From positions 496,001 through 560,000 of the forward strand of contig JADQAV010000020.1 in assembly GCA_019775845.1 (NCBI GenBank): a stretch of DNA of 64,000 nt. The letters run 5' to 3'. The notes beneath the pieces are model-generated. The model worked only from the letters and a program-made list of their open reading frames with translations, made no database searches and was not told where the DNA came from. Below are positions 10,205 to 23,600 of the stretch, piece after piece (positions within the stretch are counted from its first letter, which is position 1; each line of letters starts with the position of its first letter). The DNA is from Myrmaecium sp. VS I D KN 1 (lineage: Eukaryota; Ascomycota; Dothideomycetes; Valsariales; Valsariaceae). The translations under genes and the position numbers were made by a program.

Positions 10205-11676
10205 ATGTCGTCCGCCGCTCCGATCAACGTCCTCGTCCTGGGCGGCTCCTACGCCGGCATGGCCGCTGCCGTCAACCTGCTGGACCTCTGCGCCGGCCGG
10301 CCTGCCCGCTTCAACCCGGACGGGCCCGCCCCCGGCAAGAAGGTCGACGTGAAGATCACCATCGTCGACGAGCGTGACGGATACTGTACGTCTGCTCTCC
10401 TCTCCCACCACAGCCTGACCAACCCGACTAACCTCCGCCCATCGCAGACCACCTCATCGGCTCCCCCCTCGCCTTCGCCTCCCCCAAACACGCCGCCCAG
10501 TTCTGGCAACCATTCGCCGACCTGCCCGCCCTCCAAGACCCCCGCGTCTCCCTCCTCCAAGGCTCCGTCCACTCCGTCGACCCCGCCACCAAAACCGCCC
10601 GGATCCGGCCGCACGCCGCCACCAGCGCGGACGAGACCCGCGAGCTGCCCTACGACTACCTCATCTGCGCGACCGGCCTCCGCCGCCAATACCCCTCCGT
10701 CCCGCAGGCGCTCACCCACGCCGCCTACCTCACCGAGACGAGCGAGCACATCGGCCGCTGCACGAGCGCGGCCGCGGCGCGCGCGCACGGCGTCCTCGTC
10801 GTCGGCGGCGGCGCCGTCGGCATCGAAATGGCCGCTGAGCTCAAGCACGTCGCGCCGGCGCTCCGCGTCACCCTCGTCCACAGCCGGTCGCGGCTGCTGT
10901 CGGCCGAGCCGCTGCCGGACGCGTTCGCGGAGGCGGTCGCCGAGGAGGTGCGCGCCGCCGGCGTGGATCTGCTGCTCGACCGCCGCGTCGTGGACACGCA
11001 GCCGCTGGACAAAGACCAGAAGGATGGCCCCGTCAAGGTGACGCTCAGCAACGGCGAGACCCTGATCGCCGGCGCCGTCGTCACCGCGCTCTCCCGCAGC
11101 GTGCCCACCTCCTCCTACCTCCCCGCCGCCGCCCTGGACGAGGAAGGCTACGTCCGCATCCACGCCGACCTCACCTTCGCCCCCGAAACGACCGACACCG
11201 ACACCGACAAGAACACCACTCCTAACTCCACCCCCAACACCTTCCCCAACGCCCCGGCCCACTTCTGCGTCGGCGACCTGGCCCGTTGGTCCGGCATCAA
11301 GCGCTGCGGCGCCGCCATGCACATGGGCCACCACGCCGCCTGGAACCTGTACTGCGCCGCCCTGGCGCCCTCCGTGCCGATCGACCCGTCCTGGCGCAAG
11401 GCGCTCGGCGAGCATTATCCCATGCTCGCCCTTGCCGTCGGCCCTTCCGCCGTGGCGTATGGTCCGGAACAGGGCGTCACCCGCGGACCGGATGTGGAGA
11501 AGGTGTTCTTTAATGGGGATTTGGGGTATCGGATTTGTTTTGATTATTTGGGGTTGGGACGGGAGGTGAGGGATGCGGTGGAGGGGGTGGGGGAGAAGTT
11601 GGCGGAGGTCAAGATTGCGGAGGTGGAGGGGAAGGATGTCCAGGCTGAGGTGAGGGAGGTGGGTGTTGCGGCGTGA
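10205..11676 (+). CDS. AIF-like FAD/NAD(P)-dependent oxidoreductase
   Basis: Two exons, 10205-10385 and 10448-11676, with a 62-bp intron, giving 469 aa. It starts MSSAAPINVLVLGGSYAGMA, an FAD-binding Rossmann motif of the AIF/AMID class. The intron sits at the conserved DGYYHLIGSPLAFA. A second Rossmann motif, VLVVGGGAVGIEMAAEL, binds NAD(P). The C-terminal FAD contact region reads FCVGDLARW. These enzymes are type II NADH dehydrogenase relatives that oxidise NAD(P)H and pass electrons to quinones or other acceptors. No mitochondrial presequence or membrane segment is obvious. Three perfect SreA-type sites upstream and its place among siderophore genes suggest iron-regulated expression, perhaps as a reductase for iron release or redox balance. 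That role is inference; the enzyme class is well supported. Confidence 0.85.
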
Positions 11677-12351
11677 TGACGGATTATGTTGGTTCATGAT
11701 CTCTTCGTTTTTCTTTTCTTGTATGTACGTACTTCTTTGGGCTTTTTCTCATTTGAATGAAAGGACTCTTGTTTTCTCTGTGTGAAAAAAAAAAAAAAAA
11801 GGAAATGAAATATGGGAAGTGGGATCCGTGTCTATGTCTGAACGAACTTCCACATTCACTTGTGTGGGATCGGAGATTAGATAGGGCGAGGGGAACGACC
11901 TCGGGAGCGCAGGACCCTGCAAGCGAACACTAACAACAAACTCAGCGGAGGGAGTGGTGGTTAACCAAACCATCACCGGACAAACCATACAGACGGACAA
12001 TCTCAAATGTGCATGCAGAAAGCGATGATCAGAAAACAACAAAAAATTGGTGGATATCTAATAACAAAAACCCAAAGTCAACCCGTAGAAAGACCTCTGT
12101 CTCTGTCTCTCTCCCCATCTCTCTTCATGAAAAGAAAAAAAAAAGAACTTTTTTATGTACACATTCCCATTTCCCTTCGTCCTCCCATTAATACCGCATG
12201 CTATGGTCATTTGGTCGGTGGTCGTGATCTTGTTTCTCTATCAATCCATGACATTTCCCTAAGTTTCCGATCTCCAAAGGGTGGGAGTGCATAACCCCCC
12301 TTTCCCATCGATCTTCCAAAGGGAAAGATGCACGGAAGAAAAAGACAGCGT
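11677..12351. other. Convergent 3' region, no gene seen
   Basis: A 675-bp spacer between the converging AIF-like and MirB-type genes. It contains A-runs near 11785 and 12137 and no plausible coding frame. It probably carries both 3' UTRs. Confidence 0.5.
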
Positions 12352-14266
12352 TTACACGACACGACCCTTAACCTGCTTAAAGTCCTTGACCTTGATGTCG
12401 CGCCAGGCGATCGAAGAAACGATAGCAAGGACGAGAACGCAGGTACCGGCAATGAGCTGGTAGCGCATAGTATCGCCATAGGCCTGGTTGATCGCGTCGC
12501 GGGTGGCGGAGCCGACAGGGTAGGAGAGCTGGACGTCGATGCTGTCGTAGATGCTGGTCAGGTCGGCCTGTGCGGAAGCGGGCAGGTACTTGGCGAGGCG
12601 CTTGGGGAAGACGCCCTGCCAGATGGCGCCGGAGACGGTGGAGCCGATGGAGCCGCCGATGCTGGCGAACATGCCCTCGACGGCGAGGACGACGGCGACG
12701 TGCTGGTGGGAGGCCGCGGCCATGGCGGCCATCTGCTCGCAAATCACGCCCGCCCCGCCGCCGAAGGCGATGAAGATCTGGCACATGACGATGTAGCCGA
12801 TGTTCACGCCGGGCTGGCGGAACTTGATCATCAGGCCGACGCCGAGGATGGTGAGCGGGACGGCGAAGAAGACGGCGATCCACTTGAACCGGCCCGTGTA
12901 GCGGACGGCCGCACCGACGATGAAGGCCCAGAAGCAGCTGCCGACGCTGTAGATGTTGGCGATGTAGGAGGCCTCGGTGACGGTGAGGCCGTAGACGACC
13001 TGCAGGAAGGAGGAGAAGTACGTGTCCCAGAGGTACCACTCGACGTACAGGGTCGCGGCGAAGATATAGGCGCCCAGCACGGTGCGGTCGAGCAGCAGCT
13101 CCCACGGGATGAAGGTGACGGGCGCGACGTACTTCTCGTAGAAGGCGAAGGCGATCAGCAGCAGGCCGCCGAAGATGATGAAGCAGATGATCATCGGGTC
13201 CTTCCAGCCGTCGGCCTGGTAGGTGTACAGGTCGAAGCTGAGCAGGAAGAGCGCCCAGCCGGCCGTGAGCAGGAGCAGACCCGGGATGTCGAACTCGATG
13301 AAGTAGTGCCAGAGCGACTGGAGGAGCGTCCGGCCAGACCGGCGCCGCGTGATCAGCCCCAGCTTCTTGGCCCGGTGCTCGTTGTACTGGAACAGCGCCC
13401 AGAGCGGCAGCAGCACCCCGGGGGTGATGATCGTCCAGGCGCCGAAGCCCCACCGGAAGCCGGGCCCGTCGAGGAAGGCCGTCGCGATCGGGCCGCCGAT
13501 CCAGCAGGTGATGATGTAGGGCGAGGAGGCGAAGGCGAACATGAGGGACCGGTTGCGGAGGGAGGAGGTATCGGCCACGAAGATGTCCAGGGCGTAGCTG
13601 ATGCCGTCAAATCTGTGCAGGGCGTTAGTAAAGGCGTCATCGACGGCATGGTTCGGAGGGGATGCTTACCCAACCCAGTAGAAAACCTGCGCAGCGGCGT
13701 AGGTCTCCACGTTCTGGCAGCCGGCCATCATGATCAAACCGACGATCATGAGGACGGTCATGAACAGGTAACCCTGAGGGCGACCCCAGACGTCGAGAAT
13801 CTTGGCGAGGGGCAGCTTGAACAGACCACCGATCAAGCCGGACATGATGGAGGTCGTGGCGATGAGAGAGTGACCATTGAAGGCACTGGTGATGTAGGGG
13901 GTCATGGACAGGGTGACGGTCTCCTGAAGGGCATTGCAGAAGTAAATGAGCCAGATCCTGCAGAGCTATTAGCTTTCGGATTGCGTCCACAAAAGATTGA
14001 ATCGCAACTTACAGGATGTACGCCGCCCACAAGTGCCAACCCTTCCACACCGTGGTGATGGCCTCGACGTTCTGAACACCCTCCTGGACATCGTCCGAGA
14101 GCGCCTCGGCGCTGCCGTTGACCTGCTGCGTGTCGAGGTTGGCGGACTTGTGCGCCTCGGCCTCAGCCTCGCCGGTGAGCGGAGTGGGATTCTCCGTGTC
14201 GTTCTGCGGCTGCTTCTCCTCCACGGGCTGCTCCGTAGGCCGGAGCCGCTTGATGAGGCCCTTCAT
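12352..14266 (-). CDS. mirB: MirB-type siderophore-iron transporter (MFS, 14 TM)
   Basis: Three exons, 14266-14013, 13957-13670 and 13612-12352, 600 aa. A charged cytosolic N-terminus (MKGLIKRLRPTEQPVEEKQP) precedes the first membrane segment WHLWAAYILIWLIYFCNALQ. Family motifs follow: TPYITSAFNGHSL, LPLAKILDVWGRPQGY, FDGISYALDIFVADTSSLRN, and late in the chain VICEQMAAMAAASHQHVAVV and GSTVSGAIWQGVFP. About 14 membrane segments are visible by hydrophobicity. The siderophore-iron-transporter family imports ferri-siderophores such as TAFC by proton symport. An ATCAGATTA site lies 167 bp upstream of the ATG. In a cluster with an NPS6/SidD synthetase this is the natural uptake partner. Which siderophore it carries is inferred. 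Confidence 0.92.
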
Positions 14267-17200
14267 CCTGAGGGGCGGAAAGCAAAGTACGAGAGTTTCA
14301 AACCCAATGGACAGCAAAGTCTTGGGGGACCGTGTGTTGCGTGCGCGAAATGCTCACCACTGCTCAAACAGAAGCTTGGTGAGGCTGCTGGGTGAGGGGG
14401 AGAGAGAGAGAGAGAGAGAGCTGAGGGAGATGATCAGATTAGGATCTCCTTGCGGGGGACTTTTTTAATATACCCTGAGCCCTCGTCTGCAGGGCGATCT
14501 GGCCCAGGACCGAACGATCGCGAAGGTCCGGCTTGAAGCTGACGGACGGGCTTGCCACAGTCGGTTGAGCGCCCGCGACGGCCGAGGACGGGTCGAGGGT
14601 GTTGGTGGAGGGGCGTCTCGGACGGTCCATCCTACTTTTTCCCTAACGCATCCCGCTTGAAATTCGTTAGTCCCTCCTTCCGCTCCCTCCACCGGCAGCA
14701 AAGCGTTTCCTTCTGCTCCAGGGGGCCGCCTCCGGCCTGATCGCGGCAGGGGGCCACGAGGGGGGAGTGGAGGGAAAGCGAGTGGGGTGGTGGGTCCTTT
14801 GGGAATGGCATGTCGTGCGGTAAACGGGTGCGGCGGCGCGAACCGATCAGCGCGACCGGACCAGACGAAGGATCAGGACAGGTCGGCTGAAGCGGCAGGG
14901 CTCATCCCAGCGGCCGCAAGGGGCTCTGGACGCGGACGGGACCGTGGTGTGGCATGGTGTTTGGTTTTTTTGCGTGTACCGGAGGGTCTCATCAGTGAAA
15001 GTAGTGAAGAGGCTCGTCTGCGTGAGTAGGTACAGTAGGTAGGTGAGAGTGAGTGCGTGGTCGGGTGGACGGGTGGGAGGACATGTGGGGAAGGTCGGTG
15101 GAGTAGTGCACAGTGTGAATTGGAGGTCGGAAGGATGAGGTTAGCGGTTGGGGTAGCGCGGATGCTAAGGGCGGCTTGCCGGGAGGACGAAGCCACTAAA
15201 GCCCGCGCTACGGCGGATCACGGCGCAGATAATCAAGGATCAAGCCGTCCGAGCGTAAGTTAGTGACCTGGGCGCTCCGAACATTTTCAGCGGCCTGGCT
15301 GACCTGAATCAATCATCGGCGCCTCCATCGGAGATGGCACGGGGTAAAAGGGAGGGGCTGATGGATATGATCCCGGTTGCTGGCGCGGCTGATTCGTCGT
15401 GCAGCCAGGTGACAGTGAATAACAGTACTCCAGCGTATCCAGTAGCAGTCGTATTTACTAACTGATGTCTTGGAGTAGTCAAGGATGTGCAATCAGGCGA
15501 GAAAGGTCGAGGCAGTATTTCCCACCTCTAGACGAGCCGATACATGATCACTCACATCATTCAACATCATCATCGATCATGGATCTAGGCGAACTTTGAT
15601 TCCCTTTCCTCGTCAGGTATCGACCGCTTTCGCACCCAGTAGACGGGTTATACGGCAATCGCGCTCTTGTGAATGGCAAGTTCCGTTGTTGGGCCGAATC
15701 ATATCAATCTCCCTGAGATTAGTACGTATGTGCAATACCGCATAGGGTACGACATCGGTAGTATACCGGTCAGTTCTTCAAAATATTTTCTAGTACACCA
15801 GTCAGTAAAGCGCCAAAACTCCATAGACAGGTGCTGGTGTGTAGTCGCTAGGTACGGAGAAGGCTACGTACTTGCCTTAGCGCCTCAGGAGTAGAATTCA
15901 TCCCGCGCCTTACGCCTCCTATCCGACGGGCACTACATCCTTCAACCATTCACTAATCCCAGGAAGTCCACAGGTAACCCTCTGGCCAACCGACCATTCG
16001 CTAACCCATCACTTCCCCTCCGTTCGGCCTAGCCGTTGTCAGCGGGCTCAGGCGTCCCGTGCCCGGTGTCTGTCTGTCTGTCTACCCTGTGTGGCCAGGC
16101 TGGCCCCAGTTATCATATTGTTCCTTCCGGCTTCTCTCAGAGCTTAAGAAGTAGGGCCATCGTCCTTGAGGACCTGCCAAGATGCATGCGGACGCGGCAA
16201 GCTGGGGTACTTCGTTGGTACTGGATACGCCGACACGCCCGCCTTTGTTTGCTCCACTGTGGCTAATTGGGAGACGAGCGGTTCGCGCGCCAATATTGCA
16301 CTTTCTGGTGTTGAGAGACGTTGAATAGCGGGTCGAGAAGGGAAAAACGAGGTGAGCCAGCCTTGTCGTCCCCCACTCGCGACCTCATCTTCGACATGAG
16401 ACGGGAAGAAGGAAGCCTACCTAGCTAGCCCACCAGTTTCCCTCGTCCCGTTGTCAATTTGCAACAACAAAGGACGAAAGGAAGGATTACCCTACACACG
16501 CTCTTACGCTGTAGCCGAGAACCTTAGATCGACAGCACAGAGGCCCGCACCGGTCTTCAAGCTTCGCTTGAGGGCTGTTCTACTCCATATCTTTGACTAT
16601 CAGATCATCTAGGCCCTGTGATCTTCCTTGACTACCACCACTTCACTCTATCTTTCAGAAATGACAACAGAGAGGGAAAGGGCTCGTTATGTCCTGCGCA
16701 TGAGCATAGCAAAGTCCCGGCAGCCAGACACCTAGTCAATGTCTGATCGTGCCATTCCATGTACATAGAGTGAAAGCAACGGGAGACATCCGCCACCGCG
16801 CGCTTATTCCTACCTACCTTATCTATTTACTCAAACTAGCAAAACCCAAAGAAACAGAAACAGAGGAAAGAGTGAGAAGAAAAGCCTGCTCAAATTGAAC
16901 CCAAGCCCGCCAAGAGAGCAAGAGAGAAAACCGCCCGATTTTGAATCCAAAGATCCACCGAAACCAAACTGCTGGGAAAGCAAACGCCGGCCATGACTTC
17001 CTGAATTTGCCGCGTCCCCCGCCACTGTTCACCATGCCCGCCGCCGTCACAGCCGTCGTCCTTGTGACTCCGGCAACCTCCTTCATCTTTCTTTAGCTAC
17101 GATTTCCTATCAGATCAACTCAAATCAGATCATGAAGAAAAAAAATAGAAATATAATTTCGCCTTCATCAACACCTGGTGCGGGCCCCGGTTTTTCCCTT

Positions 17201-20200
17201 TTTTTTTCGAAAGGAGAAAGACCGTACGATCCCACACGCATACCCACCGGGGGACACGTGGGCGACCGAACGGGGACAGCGGGTTGGGCTTTTCGTTTGC
17301 TTGCGTTGCGTTAACTGAACTGGGCGTTATGTGGTGGGGCAAGAGGATGCCGGCGTCCTTGCAGCAGGCAGGGGGTTAACGTACCGTTAGCGAGGGGGAC
17401 GTTCAGTTGTTGTAGGATATACGTTGCTGGCTGTCTTCTAGCGAGGTAAACGTGCCGTTGAACTTCTTTTTCTCATACGCTGGAGCGCTTTTGTAGAGTA
17501 GGAAGTATTGAGCCAAGTTTTGTGGATGAGATATATAGATTCTTTCCTCTATGGCCTGTATGATTCTGTTCTACAGAAAACGAACAACCGGTTGGACCGG
17601 CAGGCTGGCAATGAAACTTCCTCCTTTCCTCTGTCCCCAGCCCGACGACAGCTCAATCCTGTTTGCTGTCTGTCACTCTGCGCCCACCAGTTTCCCCGGC
17701 GCGCCGGGCGGGCTTCGAAAATAGGAAAAGAGAGACACGCATGATGCTGCAGGGGCCGGAGATGAGTCCGATGATCCTCTGTCACCATGCTCACCGTGCT
17801 ATATGTAACGGCATGGCCGGCAATCTCAAGTATCGAGAAGACAAAGTCTATGGATAAATGAGGTAAGCAGAGAGAGCGAGCATATGAGTAAAGAAGACAA
17901 AGCAAGAAGGTGGTGAGAGGTTTCTACCTAGTAGGATAACGGCAGTACTCCATATGTGGGAGGGGGGCGACTACGGCTCCCTGCATAGCTAAGGTACTCC
18001 AGTAGACAGTTGGTGGATTCGACGACGATAGGTAGCTTCCTTTCCCCCATCTCGTGCCACAGAGGCAAAAAAGGGGCTATCATAATGGGACAGCTCCAGT
18101 GGGATTCTCTTCTGCCCGTGTGGTCAGCTGATCCAGACAGAAGCTGATGCTCATGCTGATGACCTAGGAGTACACACTCCCGTCTCTAGCGGTTCACTCA
18201 GAATTGACTCACTTCACCCATCGAATCAATACTGAACCATGTGTGTCTCGTCCACTCACACCCATCATTGCTCCCTTCCACGAGCCGTCCAAAGGCAGTG
18301 GCAGCATCGACGATGACAAGGGCGACAGACTGATGATCGAGGCCGCAACCATTCCGTTCCCTCTTCGCGTGACACAGCCCATCTGTGTCTGAGTAGCGAT
18401 CTTGCCACTGGCCCGAGAAAGAGAGCGATGATTCGACGAGCAAGGTCAGTCTCCCAATAGACGGGCGCGAACGTGAATATCCCCTATTACCATCCATCCG
18501 GCTGCGATGTCTCGAGTCCAGAACGAGATTTCCTGAGCCCAGAACGAGAAAAGATGTGTATAGTAGCGAGACTAGATCAGTATCTCACCATCATCGTTCC
18601 CCAAGCCCTAACAGGCAACATCAGATCGTTTGAGGATCTTCAAAGAATGACTGGTCCTTGGGGCGTCGGATCACAGACTTCGCCTCTCTCATCGATTGCC
18701 ACCCTCACTACGGAGTACGCTTGACATCTAGCCTCCTCTCCTCGACGGCAGGGATCGACGTTGAAGCCGCCGTCGATCCTGGACTGAACCTCGCTCCTTT
18801 TTGCCTTTCCTGAAACATTCCATCTCACTGCGGGAAACAACCGCCTAGAACATGAGTAGGCGACGCCACACATGCATATCATCGCCCAAAAGACGTAGGG
18901 CCCGGTATCGGCAACGTATCTACCCGCCCATCTGTAGATCTGCTCCAGTACCTAAGAAGAAGACAATCGATGATGTCGCTGGTTCAGTCATGATCCCACT
19001 CGAACACCTGACCTACAATGTACGCGAGACGGATCTAGAACACAGAGGATCTTCTTTAGAGAGTAAGGGAGGATGAGGGGTATAGGTAAGATGTTCCTGT
19101 CCATAGGAGTATGAGTACCATTTTCCCACTTTCCCAAAGAGAGGTATGTAGAAAGGCCACGGCAAGGCCAGAGGGCGATCAAATCCAGGCTCTAAAAGAG
19201 ACGTCGGCCTCACAACGTCATCGATACAAAGTCCTCATCATTCAAGGCAAAGAGGAAATAAGGAAGTCGATGGGTTCCGTCACAGAGACTGAAATCAGGG
19301 GAGAGGATGAAAGAGTGAGAACTAGAGACGTCAAGAATCTTGCCGGACTCTGCCTATCTAGCAGCTACCCGGTCACCCGACGCTGCTTTTTTTCTCTGAA
19401 TATTTCCCTTACCTGTACAGCCAACCCTTTTCTACCCGAAACCACCAATGCCCCCTCTCCTTCCGCTTAAAGGACGCCAAAAGGAGAGAGAGAGAGACAA
19501 GATGTGGCCAAATGAGGTCATACACCTCGGAATACAGGGAAGCCTGCTTTTGATAGTCCACAGCTCTGAAAGCAAGGAAGAGAGGACACAAGAGAAATAT
19601 AGATGTTCATTATGAAATCTTTATTCTTTTCCTGCCCAGCTACCTGTCCTCCCTCTTACTTCATACGTACCCATCTCAACTAGACCGAGTACCTCGGTCA
19701 GGCCGAAAGAGAGTCTCCCGAAAGGAATATAGGAAATCCCTGCCCTCATATACTACTTATCCGCTCCATCGACGTTATGCGTAAATGAAAAAAGAGCACG
19801 AGAGAAGGAGGAAAGCAGGCAGAGGTTCTATCCTCCCAACAAGCAACAAAATAAAAAAGAGAAACGCAGGTACCAACTCCCCATCCAGCTGATGATGCCT
19901 CTCTGCATATCCTTAAAGAAGCACAGTTTTAACAAACGATAGAGGCAAGGCATGGAAAGAAGTCAAGACATGTGACATGCCAACCCACTCTGCTCCCGCC
20001 GGATCACTTTGGGTCTAATCCGAGAAAAAGGTGTCGCGATTCCAAGTTCCATGCCTTCTTCCCATCCTCCTTCCCATTTTTGTTTCCTCGTGGCAGGAGC
20101 CGCGATATTCCGCGCAGAAGGCAGACAGAAAGGCGTAGAGAGATCGGAATGAAAAGGCAAGGGGAGACGATGCGACAGGCTGTAGCTCCCGTCCGCTCCC

Positions 20201-20603
20201 GTCCCGTCCCGTTCCGTCCTCTCCGGCGGGTGAAACTTCTCCTGTGCAAGGAAAAAGCGATTTGTTGGATAGCTGGGTGATGGATCGTCCGCACTTCGTA
20301 CAAGAGAATCTTTACTCCCACGTCGAGGTAGGTGGGTCATTCATTCTTTAGAGAACAGTGGATGGAGAGGGAGGGCGACTTATTCACTTCATGAAACCAC
20401 GCACTGCGGAGCCCGAAGCTCATCTCAACAAGAATTTGAGCCGTACTGCCAGGTAAAAAGAGAAAAAAAGAAGTGAACAGGCAAGTTGGTTATAATTACA
20501 TTCGATATACTTTTAGATGCGGCAAAAACCAGAAAGAAAACCACGAAGGGTTACCGCCATTCCCTTCAAGGGGTGAATCCAACCCTCCAATCTACCCTTC
20601 AGC
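14267..20603. other. 6.3 kb gene-poor gap inside the siderophore locus
   Basis: The left end is the mirB promoter, with an (AG)n tract at 14401-14420. Beyond about 15 kb, base composition becomes more even and frames are short, without splice-linked coding patterns or recognisable protein motifs on either strand. ATCAGATC occurs near 16600 and twice near 17105-17130. A short imperfect duplication (CCAGAACGAGA) lies near 18513-18550. No terminal repeats, tRNA-like sequence or transposase-like motif was seen. It could hold noncoding RNA, decayed DNA, or long 5' and 3' regulatory sequence. Confidence 0.4.
14433..14441 (+). promoter_or_regulatory. SreA-like site upstream of mirB
   Basis: ATCAGATTA, one base off ATCWGATAA, sits 167 bp before the transporter start and next to an (AG)n run at 14401-14420. 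Weak alone; supported by the same motif at the other gene pairs. Confidence 0.45.
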
Positions 20604-23600
20604 CTACTCCAACATCTGCGCCACCACCGCACCACGATACACCTCGCACCGTCCGACCTTCATCAACTCCTCATGGCTGCCCTCGTCAACCAACCGGCCG
20701 CCCTCAGTGAAAACGTAAATCCTGCCCGCTCGCCGCACCGTCCGCAGCCGGTGCGCAACCACCACCACCGTAGTCCCCCACTCGCTCCGCACCCGCTCGA
20801 GCGCCTCCATCACCCGGCCCTCGCTCTCCGCATCCAACGCGCTCGTGCTCTCGTCCAGCACCAGCACCCGGGGCTTACGGACAAGCGCACGGGCGATGCT
20901 GAGCCGCTGCCGCTGGCCGCCCGACAGCGCGCTCGCCGACGGGCCCAGATCGGTGTCGTAGCCTTCCGGCAGCGCGGCGATGACGTCGTGTATGCACGCC
21001 AGCCGGCACGCTTCCTCGATCTCCGCCCTGCTCGGCTCGACGCCGTCCCGCGCGCCCAAAGATACGTTGAACGCAGCACTGCCCGTGAACAGCGCCGGCG
21101 CCTGCGGTACCAGAGCGATGTCTTGCATGACCTCCTTGCTGAGAGGTGTGCCGTCAACGGTAATGCCGCCGGTGCGGGGCCGGTAGAGGCCGCAGAGCAA
21201 AGAGAGAATCGTCGACTTGCCCGCGCCGGAGGGACCGACGAGCGCGACGAGCTCGGAGGCAGGCAGCGTGAGCGTGAGGTCCTGGAGGATGGGAGCGTTG
21301 GGTCGCGCGGGGTAGGCGAAGGAGATATTGGTGAATCGGATGGTGGCGCCGCCTGGCACGGCCGGGGTGACAGCCGCGTTGGAGGACGGGGACCCCACTT
21401 TTTCCGGATCTGTGGACTTCTCGGAAGGAGAGTCTAGAGAGGCGCACGCGGCGTACAGGTCGCGCGTGCTGCCAATGTCCAGCAAGTTGAGAATGCGCGC
21501 GACGGCGGAGCGAGCGCGGGACACATCGGGGGCCAGTGTGAACATTTGGCCCCATAGTTGCGCGCTGACGAGCAGTGCGAGAAGAATGATAAAGAACTGG
21601 GTCTGGGTGTAACGGCCCTCGTTGATATTTTTGGCGCCCCACCAGTATGCCAGGGCGTACACAAAGTTGCTGACGCTGTAGGCGGTGGCGAGCCAGAAAT
21701 TGGCCCAGACGCTAGACAGTGTCACTTCCTTCTTCGGCGCAGCGAGAGAGCGGCGATAGGTGCTGTGAACTTCGTGCTCGAGGGATAGGCCCGTGACGGT
21801 TTTGATGTTGTTGACGGCTTCGGTGGCAATGCTGATAGACTTGGAGAAAGCCTCTTCGTGGCGCACAGCGAAGCGGGTAAGTTCGCGAAGTTGCATGAAA
21901 CCGGAGCCCAGAATGATTGGGACGGTGGCAAGGCAGACCAACGCAATACGCCAGGCGATGATGTGGCTCATGATGATGGCAGCGATGAAGTTGACAAGGA
22001 TGGAGTAAATGGTGGAGATGATTGAGCCAGTGAGGCTAGCAAGCGCATTTCCATCTTTGGTGATGAATGAGAGAAGCAGCGCAGGCGTCCGGTTCTCTGA
22101 TTGGTGCCACTGGAGATCCTGCTCGAAAAGCGAGCGGAACGAGAGTACGCGGACCTTGTAGAGCAGTCTTTCGGCTACCCAGCCAAAGAGCGACCAGCTG
22201 AAGAAGTTGGCAAAGAACTCGATGATAGCGAGGATGAAGAACATGAGACCGTAGAAGTTACCCTTAGTCACGATCCGATCCGGGTCGTTGCAGGGAGTGA
22301 ATTCACCGATCGTGTTGCCGAAAATGACTGACTCAGCGCAGTAAGTGCCGCCGACAACAGTCGCCGCGACGAAACCCAGCTGCAACCAGACAATATTGGG
22401 GCGGAGGAGCGGCCACATCCGCTTGAAGATGTATGGGATCGACTTCTTCGCCTTGCTCGGCGATTCCGGCTTGGTTTCCTCCTCGGGGGTGACAGCCTCG
22501 CTCTTCGATGGATGCTTCTCATCCAGAACTGCGCCGATATCGCCTTCGGTAGAGATGGTATCAGTTGAACCCTTCCCGGCCTCCTCATCCTCTTCAGCAT
22601 GCGCCTGCTTTTCCGTGCCTACACTCTGCAGCCTCACCAAGGCTGCGTACGCTCCGTCGGCTTCCATCAAGCCTGCATGCGTACCTTTCTCGACGACAAG
22701 GCCGTCCCTCATCACCACAATGCAGTCAGCATTCTTGATAGTTGCCAACCGGTGGGCAATGCTGATGAGAGTTCGTTTCCCGACCTCCTTTTCGATTGCG
22801 GCCTGAATCCGGGACTCCGACTGGCTGTCCAAGCTGGCGGTAGCTTCGTCCATGATGAGAATCTTCGGGTTGCGGACAAGAGCGCGGGCTAACGCGATAC
22901 GTTGCTTCTGACCGCCGCTGATGAGCGAGCCGCTGGTGCCGACCATTGTTGCGAAACCATGGTCAAGACGGGAGATGAAAGAGACGGCATCGGCATCTAC
23001 GGCAGCCTGTCGAACGAGTCCAACAATCTCCGCTACGCCCGGCTCCATTCCCTGAGCAGCAGCATCAAGGTCCTGGCCATCGCGTACAGATTCAGCAAGC
23101 TTGGAAAGGGTGGGGCCCATAAGAAGGGCCCGGAGGTGGCCATGCTGCGGGGAGTTCACGAGACCATGCGCAATATTTTCGAGTATGCTTCGGTCTAGCA
23201 GGGAAGGTTCTTGTTGGACGAGTGAGATATGGCTGCGGAGGCTGCGCACGTTGAGGGTGCGGATGTCGTGGCCATCAAGGAACACAGCGCCTTCGTTCGG
23301 ATCGTATAGACGAGTGATCAGACCGGCAAGGGTAGACTTCCCACTGCCAGATAAACCCACGATGGCGGTGTGCTTTCCGGCCGGACAGGAGATGGACACA
23401 TTCTTCAGGACCTGGGCGTCGGGCCTGGACGGATAAGCAAATGAGACATTCTGGATGTCCACATTGCCTTCCACAAGCTGCAAATGCTCGCCTTCCTCTT
23501 CAATCGTGCCGTTGATCTCCGCGTGGTAATCGATATCCTTCTTGAGTTTCTCAAATGCCGCTGCAGCTGACCCGAAAATCTGGAGGAAAGGCGCGACTTG

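Noticed and set aside
9893-11041. Longer plus-strand frame reaching upstream of the AIF-like ATG
   Set aside because: Runs out of frame with the conserved protein after the intron; the ATG at 10205 starts the Rossmann fold directly.
10249-11697. Long minus-strand frame over the AIF-like gene
   Set aside because: Reads through the plus-strand gene and its intron and lacks any family motif.
12328-14058. Long open frame antisense to the mirB gene
   Set aside because: Its Asp/Glu/Gly/Arg/Val-rich product has no motif and is the mirror of strong codon bias in the transporter.
16823-17086. Hydrophobic minus-strand frame in the gene-poor gap
   Set aside because: Short, no splice partners, no motif and no biased codon use.
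19963-20340. 125-aa frame near the ABC transporter 3' side
   Set aside because: Basic, low-information composition and no conserved pattern; overlapping frames are equally long.
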